The notes beneath the pieces are model-generated. The model made no database searches, had not been told where the DNA came from, and was given only the letters and a program-made list of their open reading frames with translations. The translations under genes were made by a program, and so were the position numbers. This document shows positions 42,636 to 51,515 of a stretch of 64,000 bases of DNA, piece by piece. This DNA comes from Rhizobiaceae bacterium. Its GTDB lineage: Bacteria > Pseudomonadota > Alphaproteobacteria > Rhizobiales > Rhizobiaceae. How positions within the stretch are numbered: the first letter of the stretch is position 1; each line of letters opens with the position of its first letter. The DNA lies in NCBI GenBank assembly GCA_016742175.1, contig JACVCH010000002.1:186001-250000 (forward strand). Reading direction: 5' to 3'.

Positions 42636-43933
42636 GCCTCACCGATCCCTTCACGCTGTGCATCGCCACGATCGTCACGCTGAGCCTGCTCGGCCTGCCC
42701 ATTGGCCATTCGATGATCGCCGCCTCGATCCTCTATCTCTATGCGGCCGGGCTCGACATGGGCACGGCGGCCGAGCAACTCCTCAACGGCATGTATACGA
42801 GCTACATCCTGCTCGCCGTGCCGCTGTTCATCCTCGCCGCCGAACTGATGAATTCCGGCTCGATGACGGAGCGCCTGCTAAACTTCTGCAACGCGATCGT
42901 CGGCCGGTTCCGCGGCGGCCTCGCGCAGGTCAACGTCGTCCAGTCGATCATCTTCGCGGGCATGTCGGGCTCGGCCATCGCCGATGCGGCCGGTACCGGC
43001 AAGATGATGCAGACCATGATGACGTCTGGCAACAAGTACCCGGCGAGCTTCGCCGGCGCGCTGACCGCCGCGACCGCCGTCATCGGGCCGATCATTCCGC
43101 CGTCCATCCCGATGGTGCTCTACGCGCTCGTTTCGGACGCCTCGATCGGCTACCTCTTCCTCGCCGGCATGATCCCCGGCCTGATCATGGGCCTTGCCCA
43201 GATGAGCATCGTCGCCTGGATGGCGCGCCGGCAGAACTTTCCCGTCGAAAAGCCGGTGCCGCTGCGCGAAATCCCGCGCATCACCTGGGACGCCTTCCCG
43301 GCCCTGATGCTGCCGGTGGTGCTTCTCGGCGGCATCTATTCGGGCATCATGACGCCGACCGAAGCGGCAGCGGTCGCCGCGGCCTATGCGTTCGTCATTT
43401 CGGTGATCGTCTATCGCTCGATTAGCTGGGCCGACACCTATCGCTCGCTGCTCCTGAGCGCGCGCACCACCGCCTCGATTGGCATGCTGATCGCCGGCGC
43501 GCTGGTCTTCAACTATGTCGTCACGGTCGAGAACATCCCGCGCGCGCTCGCAGCCTTCCTGCAGGGCTACGAGCTGACGCCGCTGATGTTCCTCATCATC
43601 GTCAACCTCATCCTGCTCGTCCTCGGCTGCCTCCTCGAAGGCACGACGATCCTGCTGATCGTCATCCCCGTGCTCGTGCCGACAGCGCAGGCGCTCGGCA
43701 TCGACATGGTCCATTTCGGCATCGTCGTCGTCGTCAACATCATGATCGGGCTGATCACCCCGCCCTATGGGCTGCTGCTCTTCATCATGACGAACATCGC
43801 GCAGGTCTCGATGCGGGCGCTGGTGCGCGACGTGATGCCGTTCCTCCTGGCGATGCTCGCGGCGCTGGCGCTCTTCACCTTCGTGCCCGACATCGTCCTC
43901 TTCCTGCCGCGCATGTTCGGCTACCAGGGCTGA
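42632..43933 (+). CDS. TRAP transporter large permease (DctM family)
   Basis: 433-residue transport subunit with about twelve membrane helices. Landmarks: AVPLFILAAELMNSGSMTERLLNFCNAIVGRFRGGLAQVNV, MSGSAIADAAGTGKMM, AVIGPIIPPSIPMVLYALVSDASIGYLFLAGMIPG and GLITPPYGLLLFIM. ATG 42632 overlaps the DctQ stop (ATGA). Followed 5 bases later by aroQ, which ties the importer to quinate/shikimate metabolism. Confidence 0.94.
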   Translation: MSLTDPFTLCIATIVTLSLLGLPIGHSMIAASILYLYAAGLDMGTAAEQLLNGMYTSYILLAVPLFILAAELMNSGSMTERLLNFCNAIVGRFRGGLAQVNVVQSIIFAGMSGSAIADAAGTGKMMQTMMTSGNKYPASFAGALTAATAVIGPIIPPSIPMVLYALVSDASIGYLFLAGMIPGLIMGLAQMSIVAWMARRQNFPVEKPVPLREIPRITWDAFPALMLPVVLLGGIYSGIMTPTEAAAVAAAYAFVISVIVYRSISWADTYRSLLLSARTTASIGMLIAGALVFNYVVTVENIPRALAAFLQGYELTPLMFLIIVNLILLVLGCLLEGTTILLIVIPVLVPTAQALGIDMVHFGIVVVVNIMIGLITPPYGLLLFIMTNIAQVSMRALVRDVMPFLLAMLAALALFTFVPDIVLFLPRMFGYQG

Positions 43934-43938
43934 TCCCG

Positions 43939-44388
43939 ATGACCGCTTCGATCTACGTTCTCAACGGCCCCAATCTCAATCGCCTCGGCACGCGCGAGCC
44001 GGACATCTACGGCTCGACGACGCTGGCCGAAGTCGAGGCGCTGTGCAGGCAGAGCGCCGGCGACGTGCCCGTCGAGTTCCGCCAGTCGAACCGCGAATAC
44101 GAGATCGTGGACTGGGTGCACGAAGCGATCGACCGGCCGGCGTCTGGCATCATCATCAACCCGGCCGCGTTCACCTTCACCTCGATCGCGATCCTCGACG
44201 CCCTGAAGATGTTTCCGCGCCCGATCATCGAGCTCCACATCTCGAACATCCACCGGCGCGAGGAAATCTACCACCATTCGCTGGTCTCGAAGATCGCGAC
44301 GGCGGTGATCGCGGGTCTCGGCCCGCGCGGCTATGGCGTTGCCGTGCAGGCGATGCTGCAACTGACCGAGGGTGCGCGCGGCAAGTAG
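43939..44388 (+). CDS. aroQ: Type II 3-dehydroquinate dehydratase
   Basis: 149-residue flavodoxin-fold enzyme, dodecameric in the family, interconverting 3-dehydroquinate and 3-dehydroshikimate. Catalytic residues: Arg19 and Tyr24 (LGTREPDIYGSTTL), Asn74 (INPAAF) and His100 (ELHISNIHRREEIYHHS). The position normally held by a substrate-binding His in the PxAxTHTS segment is Phe80 here (AAFTFTSIAI). Last gene of the TRAP operon, so it probably has a catabolic role feeding QuiC. It could still be the housekeeping AroQ. Confidence 0.92.
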   Translation: MTASIYVLNGPNLNRLGTREPDIYGSTTLAEVEALCRQSAGDVPVEFRQSNREYEIVDWVHEAIDRPASGIIINPAAFTFTSIAILDALKMFPRPIIELHISNIHRREEIYHHSLVSKIATAVIAGLGPRGYGVAVQAMLQLTEGARGK

Positions 44389-44419
44389 CCCCGCCCTAGC
44401 CTCTCCATTCGAACCCAGG

Positions 44420-44449
44420 ACGGCCCGTATTGACGGGCCGTTTTGTTTT
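44420..44449 (+). terminator. Intrinsic terminator after aroQ
   Basis: Perfect nine-pair stem ACGGCCCGT-ATTG-ACGGGCCGT (44420-44441) followed by TTTGTTTT. It ends the TRAP-aroQ transcript 32 bases after the stop codon. Confidence 0.85.
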
Positions 44450-44619
44450 GCCGCAGGCACCTCGACTTGGACAACCGCAAGTCGTTCAAATTTTAAGTTT
44501 CATTCTGCCTTAACTACGAAAGACGTAGCGGTTGATTAACCTTCCGGCTTAAGCAGATTGCAACGCGGCATTCGTAGATTGGGGCTGTCACAAAGCGGGG
44601 ACAAGGAGCCCACACTCAA

Positions 44620-44796
44620 ATGAAGAATCTTCTGAAGCGTTTCCAGAATGACGAATCCGGCGCGACCGCCATCGAGTACGGCCTGATCGCCGCCCTCATC
44701 GGCGTCGTCATCATCGTCGGCGCCGGCGCCGTCGGCACCGCGCTGAACACCAAGTTCGAAGAAATCGCCGATACGGTCGACACGGCCGGCGACTAA
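44620..44796 (+). CDS. Flp family type IVb pilin
   Basis: 58-residue prepilin MKNLLKRFQNDESGATAIEYG... with a short positive leader, the prepilin-peptidase site at G/ATAIEYG (Gly14 just before the cut, the conserved Glu at +5 and Tyr at +6), and a single hydrophobic helix (LIAALIGVVIIVGAGAVG). Length and pattern are those of Flp/PilA subunits of tight-adherence pili. AAGGAG lies 9 bases before the ATG. No cpa/tad assembly genes are in the window, so it is an isolated pilin or the pilus locus lies elsewhere. Bounded by terminators on both sides, it is monocistronic. Confidence 0.93.
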   Translation: MKNLLKRFQNDESGATAIEYGLIAALIGVVIIVGAGAVGTALNTKFEEIADTVDTAGD

Positions 44797-44815
44797 GTCT
44801 GCCTGCAATTGTCAC

Positions 44816-44846
44816 AAAAAAGAGCCGGCTTTCGCCGGCTCTTTTT
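44816..44846. terminator. Bidirectional terminator between flp pilin and hupB
   Basis: Stem AGAGCCGGC-TTTC-GCCGGCTCT (44821-44842) with an A run before and a T run after, so it can stop transcription from the pilin (+) and from hupB (-). Confidence 0.85.
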
Positions 44847-44872
44847 CGTTTCAGGCTCAGGACACGCGAAGC

Positions 44873-45145
44873 CTAGTTCACGGCGTCCTTGAGGCCCTTG
44901 CCGGCCGAGAATTTCGGCACGTTGCGGGCCGGAATCTGCACTTCGGCGCCCGTCTGCGGGTTGCGGCCGGTCGAGGCTTCGCGGCGCGAGACCGAGAAAT
45001 TGCCGAAGCCGACCAGGCGCACATCGCCGCCCTTCTTCAGTTCGCCGGAAATCGCGGAAAACACCGCATCGACTGCGGACTGCGCGTCGGCCTTGGAAAG
45101 GCTCGCTTCTTCGGCAACCGCGGCGATAAGCTCGTTCTTGTTCAT
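44873..45145 (-). CDS. hupB: HU family DNA-binding protein
   Basis: 90-residue histone-like protein. N-terminal helices MNKNELIAAVAEEASLSKADAQ, then the DNA-bending arm VRLVGFGNFSVSRREASTGRNPQTG with the conserved Pro in RNPQTG. Length exact for HU. Located directly downstream of lon, as in most alphaproteobacteria. The Shine-Dalgarno GAAAGGAAG is partly paired in a small hairpin (45155-45170). Confidence 0.96.
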   Translation of the reverse strand: MNKNELIAAVAEEASLSKADAQSAVDAVFSAISGELKKGGDVRLVGFGNFSVSRREASTGRNPQTGAEVQIPARNVPKFSAGKGLKDAVN

Positions 45146-45154
45146 TAAAAACTT

Positions 45155-45170
45155 CCTTTCGGTTGAAAGG
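45155..45170 (-). promoter_or_regulatory. Hairpin covering the hupB Shine-Dalgarno
   Basis: On the minus strand CCTTTC-AACC-GAAAGG forms a six-pair stem whose 3' arm is the first part of the ribosome binding site GAAAGGAAG. It could limit hupB translation. Short stem; effect unproven. Confidence 0.4.
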
Positions 45171-45286
45171 CCGGAAAACTGGGTTCTGCCGGCAGCGGGC
45201 GGAGTGTATGCACATGGCCGTCTGCAACCAAGCGAAAAGCTGGCCTTGCGACCGCAAAATCCCAGCTTTTCTGCGGTTTTTCAATC

Positions 45287-45313
45287 AAAAAGCCGGGCTT
45301 TGGGCCCGGCTTT
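45287..45313 (-). terminator. Intrinsic terminator of lon
   Basis: On the minus strand AAAGCCGGGC-CCAAA-GCCCGGCTTT (ten pairs) followed by further T residues, 33 bases past the lon stop. It separates lon from hupB transcription. Confidence 0.8.
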
Positions 45314-45345
45314 CCGCAATTATCGGACGGTTTGTTGCAACCGCG

Positions 45346-47751
45346 TCAGTGAGCGAGGCTCGCCGAGGCCGAATCGTCGGCCGCAACGGGCGTCGCCGCC
45401 GGCTCCGTCCACTCGATCGGCTCCGGCTGGCGCACGAGGGCGTGCTGGAGCACTTCGCCGACGCGGCTGACCGGGACGATTTCCAGAGCGTTCTTTACGT
45501 TCTCCGGAATGTCGGCCAGATCCTTGGCGTTCTCCTCGGGGATCAGCACCTTCTTGATGCCGCCGCGAAGGGCAGCGAGGAGCTTTTCTTTGAGGCCGCC
45601 GATCGGCAGGACCCGGCCCCGCAGCGTGACCTCGCCCGTCATGGCGATGTCTTTGCGCACCGGTATGCCGGTCAGCACCGAGACGATGGCCGTGACCATC
45701 GCGATGCCGGCGGACGGGCCGTCCTTCGGCGTCGCGCCTTCCGGCACGTGGACGTGGATGTCGCGCTTGTCGAAGAGCGGCGGCTCGATGCCGAAATCGA
45801 TGGCGCGCGATCGGACATAGGACGCGGCAGCCGAGATCGACTCCTTCATGACGTCCTTCAGATTGCCCGTCACCGTCATCTTGCCCTTGCCGGGCATCAT
45901 GACGCCTTCGATCGTCAGCAATTCGCCGCCGACTTCCGTCCAGGCGAGACCCGTCACGACGCCGACCTGGTCCTCGCCCTCGGCCTGGCCGAAGCGGAAG
46001 CGCGGAACGCCGAGATAGTCGTCCAGGTTTTCGGCGGTCACCTCGACCGACTTGACCTTGGTGCGCAGGATTTCCGTCACCGCCTTGCGGGCGAGCTTCA
46101 TCAGCTCGCGCTCGAGGTTGCGCACGCCGGCTTCCCGCGTGTAGGTGCGGATCGTCTCGCGCAACGCCTCGTCCGTGACCGAGAACTCGCCCGTGTTGAG
46201 CGCGTGGTCGCGAATGGCCTTGGGCAGGAGGTGCCGGCGGGCGATCTCGACCTTCTCGTCCTCGGTATAGCCGGCGATACGGATGATCTCCATGCGGTCC
46301 ATCAGGGCCGGCGGAATGTTCAGCGTATTCGCCGTCGTCACGAACATCACGCTCGACAGGTCGTATTCGACCTCGAGATAGTGGTCCATGAAGGACGAGT
46401 TCTGCTCCGGATCGAGCACTTCGAGAAGCGCCGAGGACGGATCGCCGCGAAAATCCATGCCCATCTTGTCGATCTCGTCGAGCAGGAAGAGCGGGTTGGA
46501 CTTCTTCGCCTTCTTCATCGACTGGATGACCTTGCCGGGCATCGAGCCGATATAGGTACGGCGGTGACCGCGGATTTCGGCCTCGTCACGCACGCCGCCG
46601 AGCGCCATGCGGATGAACTCGCGGCCGGTCGCCTTGGCGATCGACTTGCCGAGCGAGGTCTTGCCGACGCCGGGAGGACCGACGAGGCACAGGATCGGAC
46701 CCTTGAGCTTCTTCTGACGGCTCTGGACCGCCAGATACTCGACGATGCGCTCCTTGACCTTGTCGAGGCCGAAGTGATCGGTGTCGAGCACTTCCTGCGC
46801 GAATTCCAGGTCCTTCTTGACCTTGGAGGGCTTGCCCCACGGGATCGACAGGAGCCAGTCGAGATAATTGCGCACGACGGTGGCCTCGGCCGACATCGGC
46901 GACATGGTGCGCAGCTTCTTCAGCTCCGCATCCGCCTTCTCGCGGGCTTCCTTGGTCAGCTTGGTCTTCTTGATGCGGTCTTCCAGTTCGGCAGCCTCGT
47001 CGCGGCCGTCCTCGCCCTCGCCGAGTTCCTTCTGGATCGCCTTCATCTGTTCGTTGAGGTAGTACTCGCGCTGCGTCTTCTCCATCTGGCGCTTGACGCG
47101 CGAGCGGATGCGCTTTTCCACCTGCAGCACGGAAATCTCGGCTTCCATGAAGCCCATGGCCTTTTCCAGCCGCTCGCGTACGGAGAGCGTGGCCAGCATT
47201 TCCTGCTTTTCGGGGATCTTGATCGCCAGATGCGAGGCGATCGTATCGGCGAGCTTCGAGTAATCCTCGATCTGGCTCGCGGCGCCGACGACTTCCGGCG
47301 AGATCTTCTTGTTCAGCTTGACGTAGTTTTCGAAGTCCGAGACCACGGAGCGCGCGAGCGCCTCGATCTCGACCTCTTCATCGTCCGGCTCGGCCATCAG
47401 TTCGGCAGCGGCTTCGTGATAGTCGGCGCGGTCGGTGAACGAGGTGATGCGGGCGCGCGAGGAGCCTTCGACCAGCACCTTGACGGTGCCGTCGGGCAGC
47501 TTCAGCAATTGCAGCACGCTGGCGACGGTTCCGATCTCGTAGATGCCGTCGGCCTGCGGATCGTCCTCGGCGGCGTTCTTCTGGGTGGCGAGCAGGATCT
47601 GCTTGTCCGAGCCCATCACCTCTTCGAGCGCGCGGATCGACTTCTCGCGACCCACGAACAGCGGCACGATCATGTGCGGGAAGACCACGATGTCGCGCAG
47701 CGGCAGCACCGCGTAGGTGGTCTGGTCGGGGGCGCTGGAGAGCTTGGTCAT
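45346..47751 (-). CDS. lon: ATP-dependent endopeptidase La
   Basis: 801-residue AAA+ serine protease that degrades damaged and regulatory cytoplasmic proteins. N-terminal LON substrate domain ([23 protein letters not shown]), coiled coil with [16 protein letters not shown], Walker [10 protein letters not shown], Walker [14 protein letters not shown], and the C-terminal protease domain with the catalytic Ser in DGPSAGIAM and Lys in the segment ending [15 protein letters not shown] 47751 gives the standard N-terminus. Family length matches. Lies between clpX and hupB in the typical order. Confidence 0.97.
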   Translation of the reverse strand: MTKLSSAPDQTTYAVLPLRDIVVFPHMIVPLFVGREKSIRALEEVMGSDKQILLATQKNAAEDDPQADGIYEIGTVASVLQLLKLPDGTVKVLVEGSSRARITSFTDRADYHEAAAELMAEPDDEEVEIEALARSVVSDFENYVKLNKKISPEVVGAASQIEDYSKLADTIASHLAIKIPEKQEMLATLSVRERLEKAMGFMEAEISVLQVEKRIRSRVKRQMEKTQREYYLNEQMKAIQKELGEGEDGRDEAAELEDRIKKTKLTKEAREKADAELKKLRTMSPMSAEATVVRNYLDWLLSIPWGKPSKVKKDLEFAQEVLDTDHFGLDKVKERIVEYLAVQSRQKKLKGPILCLVGPPGVGKTSLGKSIAKATGREFIRMALGGVRDEAEIRGHRRTYIGSMPGKVIQSMKKAKKSNPLFLLDEIDKMGMDFRGDPSSALLEVLDPEQNSSFMDHYLEVEYDLSSVMFVTTANTLNIPPALMDRMEIIRIAGYTEDEKVEIARRHLLPKAIRDHALNTGEFSVTDEALRETIRTYTREAGVRNLERELMKLARKAVTEILRTKVKSVEVTAENLDDYLGVPRFRFGQAEGEDQVGVVTGLAWTEVGGELLTIEGVMMPGKGKMTVTGNLKDVMKESISAAASYVRSRAIDFGIEPPLFDKRDIHVHVPEGATPKDGPSAGIAMVTAIVSVLTGIPVRKDIAMTGEVTLRGRVLPIGGLKEKLLAALRGGIKKVLIPEENAKDLADIPENVKNALEIVPVSRVGEVLQHALVRQPEPIEWTEPAATPVAADDSASASLAH

Positions 47752-48000
47752 ATTCCAACCTTTCTGTCCGCGACCGCTCAAAAGCAGCCAGCCGCGAATC
47801 TCATATTAGCGGCGTCAAGGCCTTCCGCCTATTGTCCTGATGGAGAGGACATGAATTGCGCAGCACGGAAGACTTGCGCCCGAATGACCCTTAGGTGGCG
47901 TCACTTTTGATCGAGATCAAGACGCCGGCTGACGCAACGTCGCCATGCAAGGAGCGCATGCCCGGCGCGGCGTCGAGGCCGCGCCGGTGCGTGAAACAAA
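47752..48000. other. clpX-lon intergenic region
   Basis: 249 bases that must contain the lon promoter and the end of the clpX transcript. I see no clear -35/-10 pair or heat-shock consensus. A 19-codon frame on the plus strand (47851-47910) has a GGAGAGG in front but no other support. Confidence 0.35.
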
Positions 48001-49275
48001 TCAGGCGCTTGCCGAGCCTTTTTCGTGCTCGCGCTCGGAATAGATGTAGAGCGGACGGGCCGAGCCCTGCACCACGTCGTCCGAAATGACGACTTCCTGC
48101 ACGCCTTCGAGCGCCGGCAGTTCGAACATGGTGTCGAGCAGGATGGCTTCCATGATGGACCGCAGACCGCGCGCGCCGGTCTTGCGCTCGATCGCCTTCT
48201 TGGCGATGGCCGAAAGCGCGCTCTCGTGGAAGGTGAGCTCGACGTTTTCCATCTCGAACAGGCGCTGGTACTGCTTGACGAGCGCGTTCTTCGGCTCGGT
48301 CAGGATCTGGATCAAGGCCGGCTCGTCCAGATCCTCGAGCGTCGCCAGGACCGGCAGACGGCCGACGAATTCGGGGATGAGGCCGAACTTCAGCAGATCC
48401 TCTGGCTCGACCTGGCGGAAGAGATCGCCGGTGCGGCGGTCTTCCGGCGAGGCGACGTTTGCGCCGAAGCCGATCGAGGTCTTGCGGCCGCGGTCGGAGA
48501 TGATCCGGTCGAGGCCGGCAAAGGCGCCGCCGCAGATGAAGAGGATGTTGGCAGTGTCGACCTGCAGGAATTCCTGCTGCGGATGCTTGCGCCCGCCCTG
48601 TGGGGGCACGGAGGCGACGGTACCTTCCATGATCTTCAGGAGCGCTTGCTGGACGCCCTCGCCCGAGACGTCGCGGGTGATCGACGGATTGTCGGACTTG
48701 CGCGAAATCTTGTCGATCTCGTCGATGTAGACGATGCCGCGCTGCGCCCGCTCGACATTGTAGTCGGCCGACTGGAGCAGCTTCAGGATGATGTTCTCGA
48801 CGTCCTCGCCGACATAGCCGGCTTCGGTCAGCGTCGTTGCGTCGGCCATGGTGAAGGGCACGTCGATGATGCGGGCGAGCGTCTGGGCGAGCAGCGTCTT
48901 GCCGCAGCCGGTCGGGCCGATCAGGAGGATGTTGGACTTCGCCAGTTCGACGTCGTTCGACTTCGAGGCGTGGGCGAGGCGTTTGTAGTGATTGTGGACG
49001 GCGACCGAGAGGACGCGCTTGGCATAGGGCTGGCCGATGACGTAATCGTCCAGGACCTTCAGGATTTCCTGCGGCGTAGGAACGCCCTCGCGCGACTTCA
49101 CCATCGAGGATTTGTTTTCCTCGCGGATGATGTCCATGCACAATTCCACGCATTCGTCGCAGATGAAGACCGTCGGGCCTGCGATCAGCTTGCGCACCTC
49201 GTGCTGGCTCTTGCCGCAAAACGAGCAGTAAAGCGTATTCTTCGAATCGCCACCGCTGTTGCTGATCTTGCTCAT
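48001..49275 (-). CDS. clpX: ATP-dependent Clp protease ATP-binding subunit ClpX
   Basis: 424-residue AAA+ unfoldase that feeds substrates to ClpP. N-terminal zinc finger Cys17-x2-Cys20 ... Cys39-x2-Cys42; Walker A GPTGCGKT (120-127); Walker [10 protein letters not shown]; the [23 protein letters not shown] sensor/pore region; the GYVGEDVE pore loop; and the ClpP-contact region around residues 265-290. Start at 49275 (MSKISNSGG) matches the family. Upstream of lon, downstream of clpP, all on the minus strand. Confidence 0.97.
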   Translation of the reverse strand: MSKISNSGGDSKNTLYCSFCGKSQHEVRKLIAGPTVFICDECVELCMDIIREENKSSMVKSREGVPTPQEILKVLDDYVIGQPYAKRVLSVAVHNHYKRLAHASKSNDVELAKSNILLIGPTGCGKTLLAQTLARIIDVPFTMADATTLTEAGYVGEDVENIILKLLQSADYNVERAQRGIVYIDEIDKISRKSDNPSITRDVSGEGVQQALLKIMEGTVASVPPQGGRKHPQQEFLQVDTANILFICGGAFAGLDRIISDRGRKTSIGFGANVASPEDRRTGDLFRQVEPEDLLKFGLIPEFVGRLPVLATLEDLDEPALIQILTEPKNALVKQYQRLFEMENVELTFHESALSAIAKKAIERKTGARGLRSIMEAILLDTMFELPALEGVQEVVISDDVVQGSARPLYIYSEREHEKGSASA

Positions 49276-49565
49276 TTGGTACGTCCTTTCGGCACCGCTC
49301 GTCGGCACCGCCCCAACACGGCGCCGAACCTGAATTCTAAGGCGGGCGACCCGCCCTGCCAAGAATGTCGCATCAGTGAACCCAATTCGCCCCGAGATGC
49401 AAAACGCGAATCGGTCTCCTGCCTGCGAATCCCCAGCAAAAAGCTAAGCCTGCTATCGTTGAACATAGCTTAACCTAGGAGCGCAACGACCATCAGGGAA
49501 CAGCCGATTGTGACGGAATTGCCGCGTTTGGCGTCAAAACCGCGTCATCGGCCGTCGCGCCCGAG
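49276..49565. other. clpP-clpX intergenic region
   Basis: 290 bases upstream of clpX. The part at 49440-49490 is AT-richer than its surroundings and may hold the clpX promoter, but no convincing consensus or terminator was found. Confidence 0.35.
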
Positions 49566-50201
49566 TCAAGCGGCCGGCTTTTCGCCTTCGCCGGCCTCGC
49601 GCTCGGTGATCACGCGGTCGATCAGGCCCCAGGCCTTGGCCTCGTCCGCCGTCATGAAATGATCGCGGTCGAGCGTCTTTTCGATCGTCTCGTAGTCCTG
49701 GCCGGTGTGCTTGACGTAGACCTCGTTCAAACGGCGCTTCAGCTTGATGATGTCCTGCGCGTGGCGCTCGATGTCCGACGCCTGGCCGGAGAAGCCGCCG
49801 GAGGGCTGGTGCACCATGATGCGCGCATTGGGCGTTGCGAAGCGCATGTCCTTGTGGCCGGCGCAGAGCAGGAGCGAGCCCATCGAAGCCGCCTGGCCGA
49901 TGCACAGCGTCGAGACCGCCGGCTTGATGAACTGCATCGTGTCGTAGATCGCCATGCCCGACGTCACCACGCCGCCCGGCGAGTTGATGTAGAGGTTGAT
50001 TTCCTTCTTCGGGTTTTCCGCCTCGAGGAAGAGAAGCTGCGCGCAGACGAGCGTCGCCATGCCGTCCTCGACCGGACCGGTGATGAAGATGATCCGTTCC
50101 TTCAGGAGGCGCGAGAAGATGTCGTAGGCGCGCTCGCCGCGATTGGTCTGCTCGACCACCATCGGCACGAGGCTCATATAGGTATCGACGGGATCTCTCA
50201 T
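49566..50201 (-). CDS. clpP: ATP-dependent Clp protease proteolytic subunit
   Basis: 211-residue serine peptidase forming tetradecameric barrels. Catalytic triad Ser106 (GQAASMGSL), His131 (IMVHQPSGG) and Asp180 (LDRDHFM). N-terminal [33 protein letters not shown] region is canonical. GGAAGAG precedes the ATG. First gene of the clpP-clpX-lon-hupB series. Confidence 0.97.
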   Translation of the reverse strand: MRDPVDTYMSLVPMVVEQTNRGERAYDIFSRLLKERIIFITGPVEDGMATLVCAQLLFLEAENPKKEINLYINSPGGVVTSGMAIYDTMQFIKPAVSTLCIGQAASMGSLLLCAGHKDMRFATPNARIMVHQPSGGFSGQASDIERHAQDIIKLKRRLNEVYVKHTGQDYETIEKTLDRDHFMTADEAKAWGLIDRVITEREAGEGEKPAA

Positions 50202-50315
50202 GTCTCTTCCTTCAAGGGATGGTCGGCCCGGTCGGACCGAATCTGAATGGTCGCTGCTGACCCTTAAATAGGATGGCCGGTTCGGCCTGCGCAAGAGCGG
50301 CGGACAGGTGTCCTG

Positions 50316-51431
50316 TCACGCCGATTCGACGGCCTGATCGGCGCGCATCCAGTGACGCAACGTCGCCAGATCGCCGGTCTCGACCGCATCCGCGACGCGC
50401 CGGCCGACGGCGGCGCCGAACTTGTAGCCGTGGCCCGAACAGGCCGAGACGACCAGCGCGTGGCCGATATGGGCGCTGTAGAAGGTTTCGTCATGGGTGA
50501 AGGTGTAGACGCATCTCGATGTCGACGCGATGCGGTACTCGTCGAGCCGGGCGATCGCCGGCATGAAATGGCGGACGATCTGGCCGCCCTCCTCCGGCGC
50601 CATTTCCCGGCCAGCGTCGGCATCGGTCGTGACCTTGCGGTGAAGGCCGGTACCGAATTTCAGGCCGCCATCGCCCGACGGCGGGATGATGTAGCCTTCG
50701 TCGTCCGTGCCGACGTCGAGCAGCGTCGGGGCCGCCGACCAGGCTTCGCGCAGATCGGCCGGCGGTTCGAGATAGGCGACGGCAGTGCGATAGGGCTGGA
50801 GGTCGACGGCAAGGTCTGGAAAGAGGGCGAGTATCCAGCCGCCTGCAGTCACAACGAGGCTGTCGGCGGCAAGCACCGTGCCGTCGCCAAGCGTCACGGT
50901 CGCGCCGTCGACATCGACGCCGACGACCTTCGTATGCTCGCGCACATCGGCGCCGTTGGCGCGCAGCCATTCGGCGATGCCGGTCGCGATGCGGCGGCAA
51001 TGGAGCGCGCCGCCTTCCTCGGAATAAAGCGCGTAGCGAAGGCCCCTGCCCTCTATGAACGGCCAGCGGGCGACGGCTTCTCCGGCGGAGACGATCTCGA
51101 AGGGATGGCCGCCGGCGGCGAGGCCCTCACGATGCACGTCTGCGGCGTCGCCTTTCGCATAGGAAAGGCAAAGGCAGCCGCGATGATCGTAGTGGCGCTG
51201 GCCGAGGTCCTGCCAGAGCTCGTCCCAGGCCGAGAACGCCTCGTCGACCTGCGCGGCATAGCCCAGATGCGCGCCATAGGCGCGGCGGATGATGCGGTGA
51301 TGGTCGCCGGAGGCGGCGAGCGGATTGGGGATCGGCCCCTGCTCGATCAGCGTCACGTCATGCCCGCGTTTGGTCAGTGCCCATGCCGTCGAAAGGCCGG
51401 AAATGCCGGCGCCGACCACGATGATCTTCAT
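50316..51431 (-). CDS. FAD-dependent oxidoreductase, monomeric sarcosine oxidase-like
   Basis: 371-residue flavoprotein of the DAO/MSOX family, oxidising a secondary or N-methyl amine. Dinucleotide motif GAGISG (7-12), EEGGALHCRRIA active-site segment, STSRCVYTFTHDETFY, where the Cys corresponds to the one that binds FAD covalently in sarcosine oxidase and N-methyltryptophan oxidase, and SACSGHGYKFGAAVG near the C-terminus. Divergent from a cytochrome P450 gene with an 84-base gap. Substrate unknown; sarcosine, N-methyl amino acid or pipecolate are options. Confidence 0.87.
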   Translation of the reverse strand: MKIIVVGAGISGLSTAWALTKRGHDVTLIEQGPIPNPLAASGDHHRIIRRAYGAHLGYAAQVDEAFSAWDELWQDLGQRHYDHRGCLCLSYAKGDAADVHREGLAAGGHPFEIVSAGEAVARWPFIEGRGLRYALYSEEGGALHCRRIATGIAEWLRANGADVREHTKVVGVDVDGATVTLGDGTVLAADSLVVTAGGWILALFPDLAVDLQPYRTAVAYLEPPADLREAWSAAPTLLDVGTDDEGYIIPPSGDGGLKFGTGLHRKVTTDADAGREMAPEEGGQIVRHFMPAIARLDEYRIASTSRCVYTFTHDETFYSAHIGHALVVSACSGHGYKFGAAVGRRVADAVETGDLATLRHWMRADQAVESA

Positions 51432-51515
51432 CGGTCTTCTCGTCCCTCTTACCCTGTCCGCGGGCCTACCATAAGGACTGGAAACCGGGTGACAAGTCGC
51501 GCTAGAGGCTCAGGC

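Noticed and set aside
44403-44420. TTCGAACCC resembling a tRNA T-arm
   Set aside because: No acceptor stem, anticodon arm or CCA can be built around it; it directly precedes the aroQ terminator.
47752-47850. Possible heat-shock (RpoH) promoter for lon, from the minus-strand CTTGACGCC segment
   Set aside because: Only a CTTGA-like -35 is present; no matching -10 at the right distance.
45163-47910. Very long open frame (915 codons) on the plus strand opposite lon
   Set aside because: It is antisense to an unmistakable lon gene, has Arg/Asp/His-rich composition typical of GC-rich shadow frames, and shows no domain or ribosome binding site.
47851-47910. 19-codon frame MNCAARKTC... in the clpX-lon gap with GGAGAGG before the ATG
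   Set aside because: Too short, no known family and no promoter; a Shine-Dalgarno-like GGAGAGG arises easily by chance in this composition.
49440-49490. AAGCTAAG ... CATAGCTTAA inverted match upstream of clpX
   Set aside because: The arms are interrupted and imperfect, and no known regulator fits; likely just an AT-rich promoter region.
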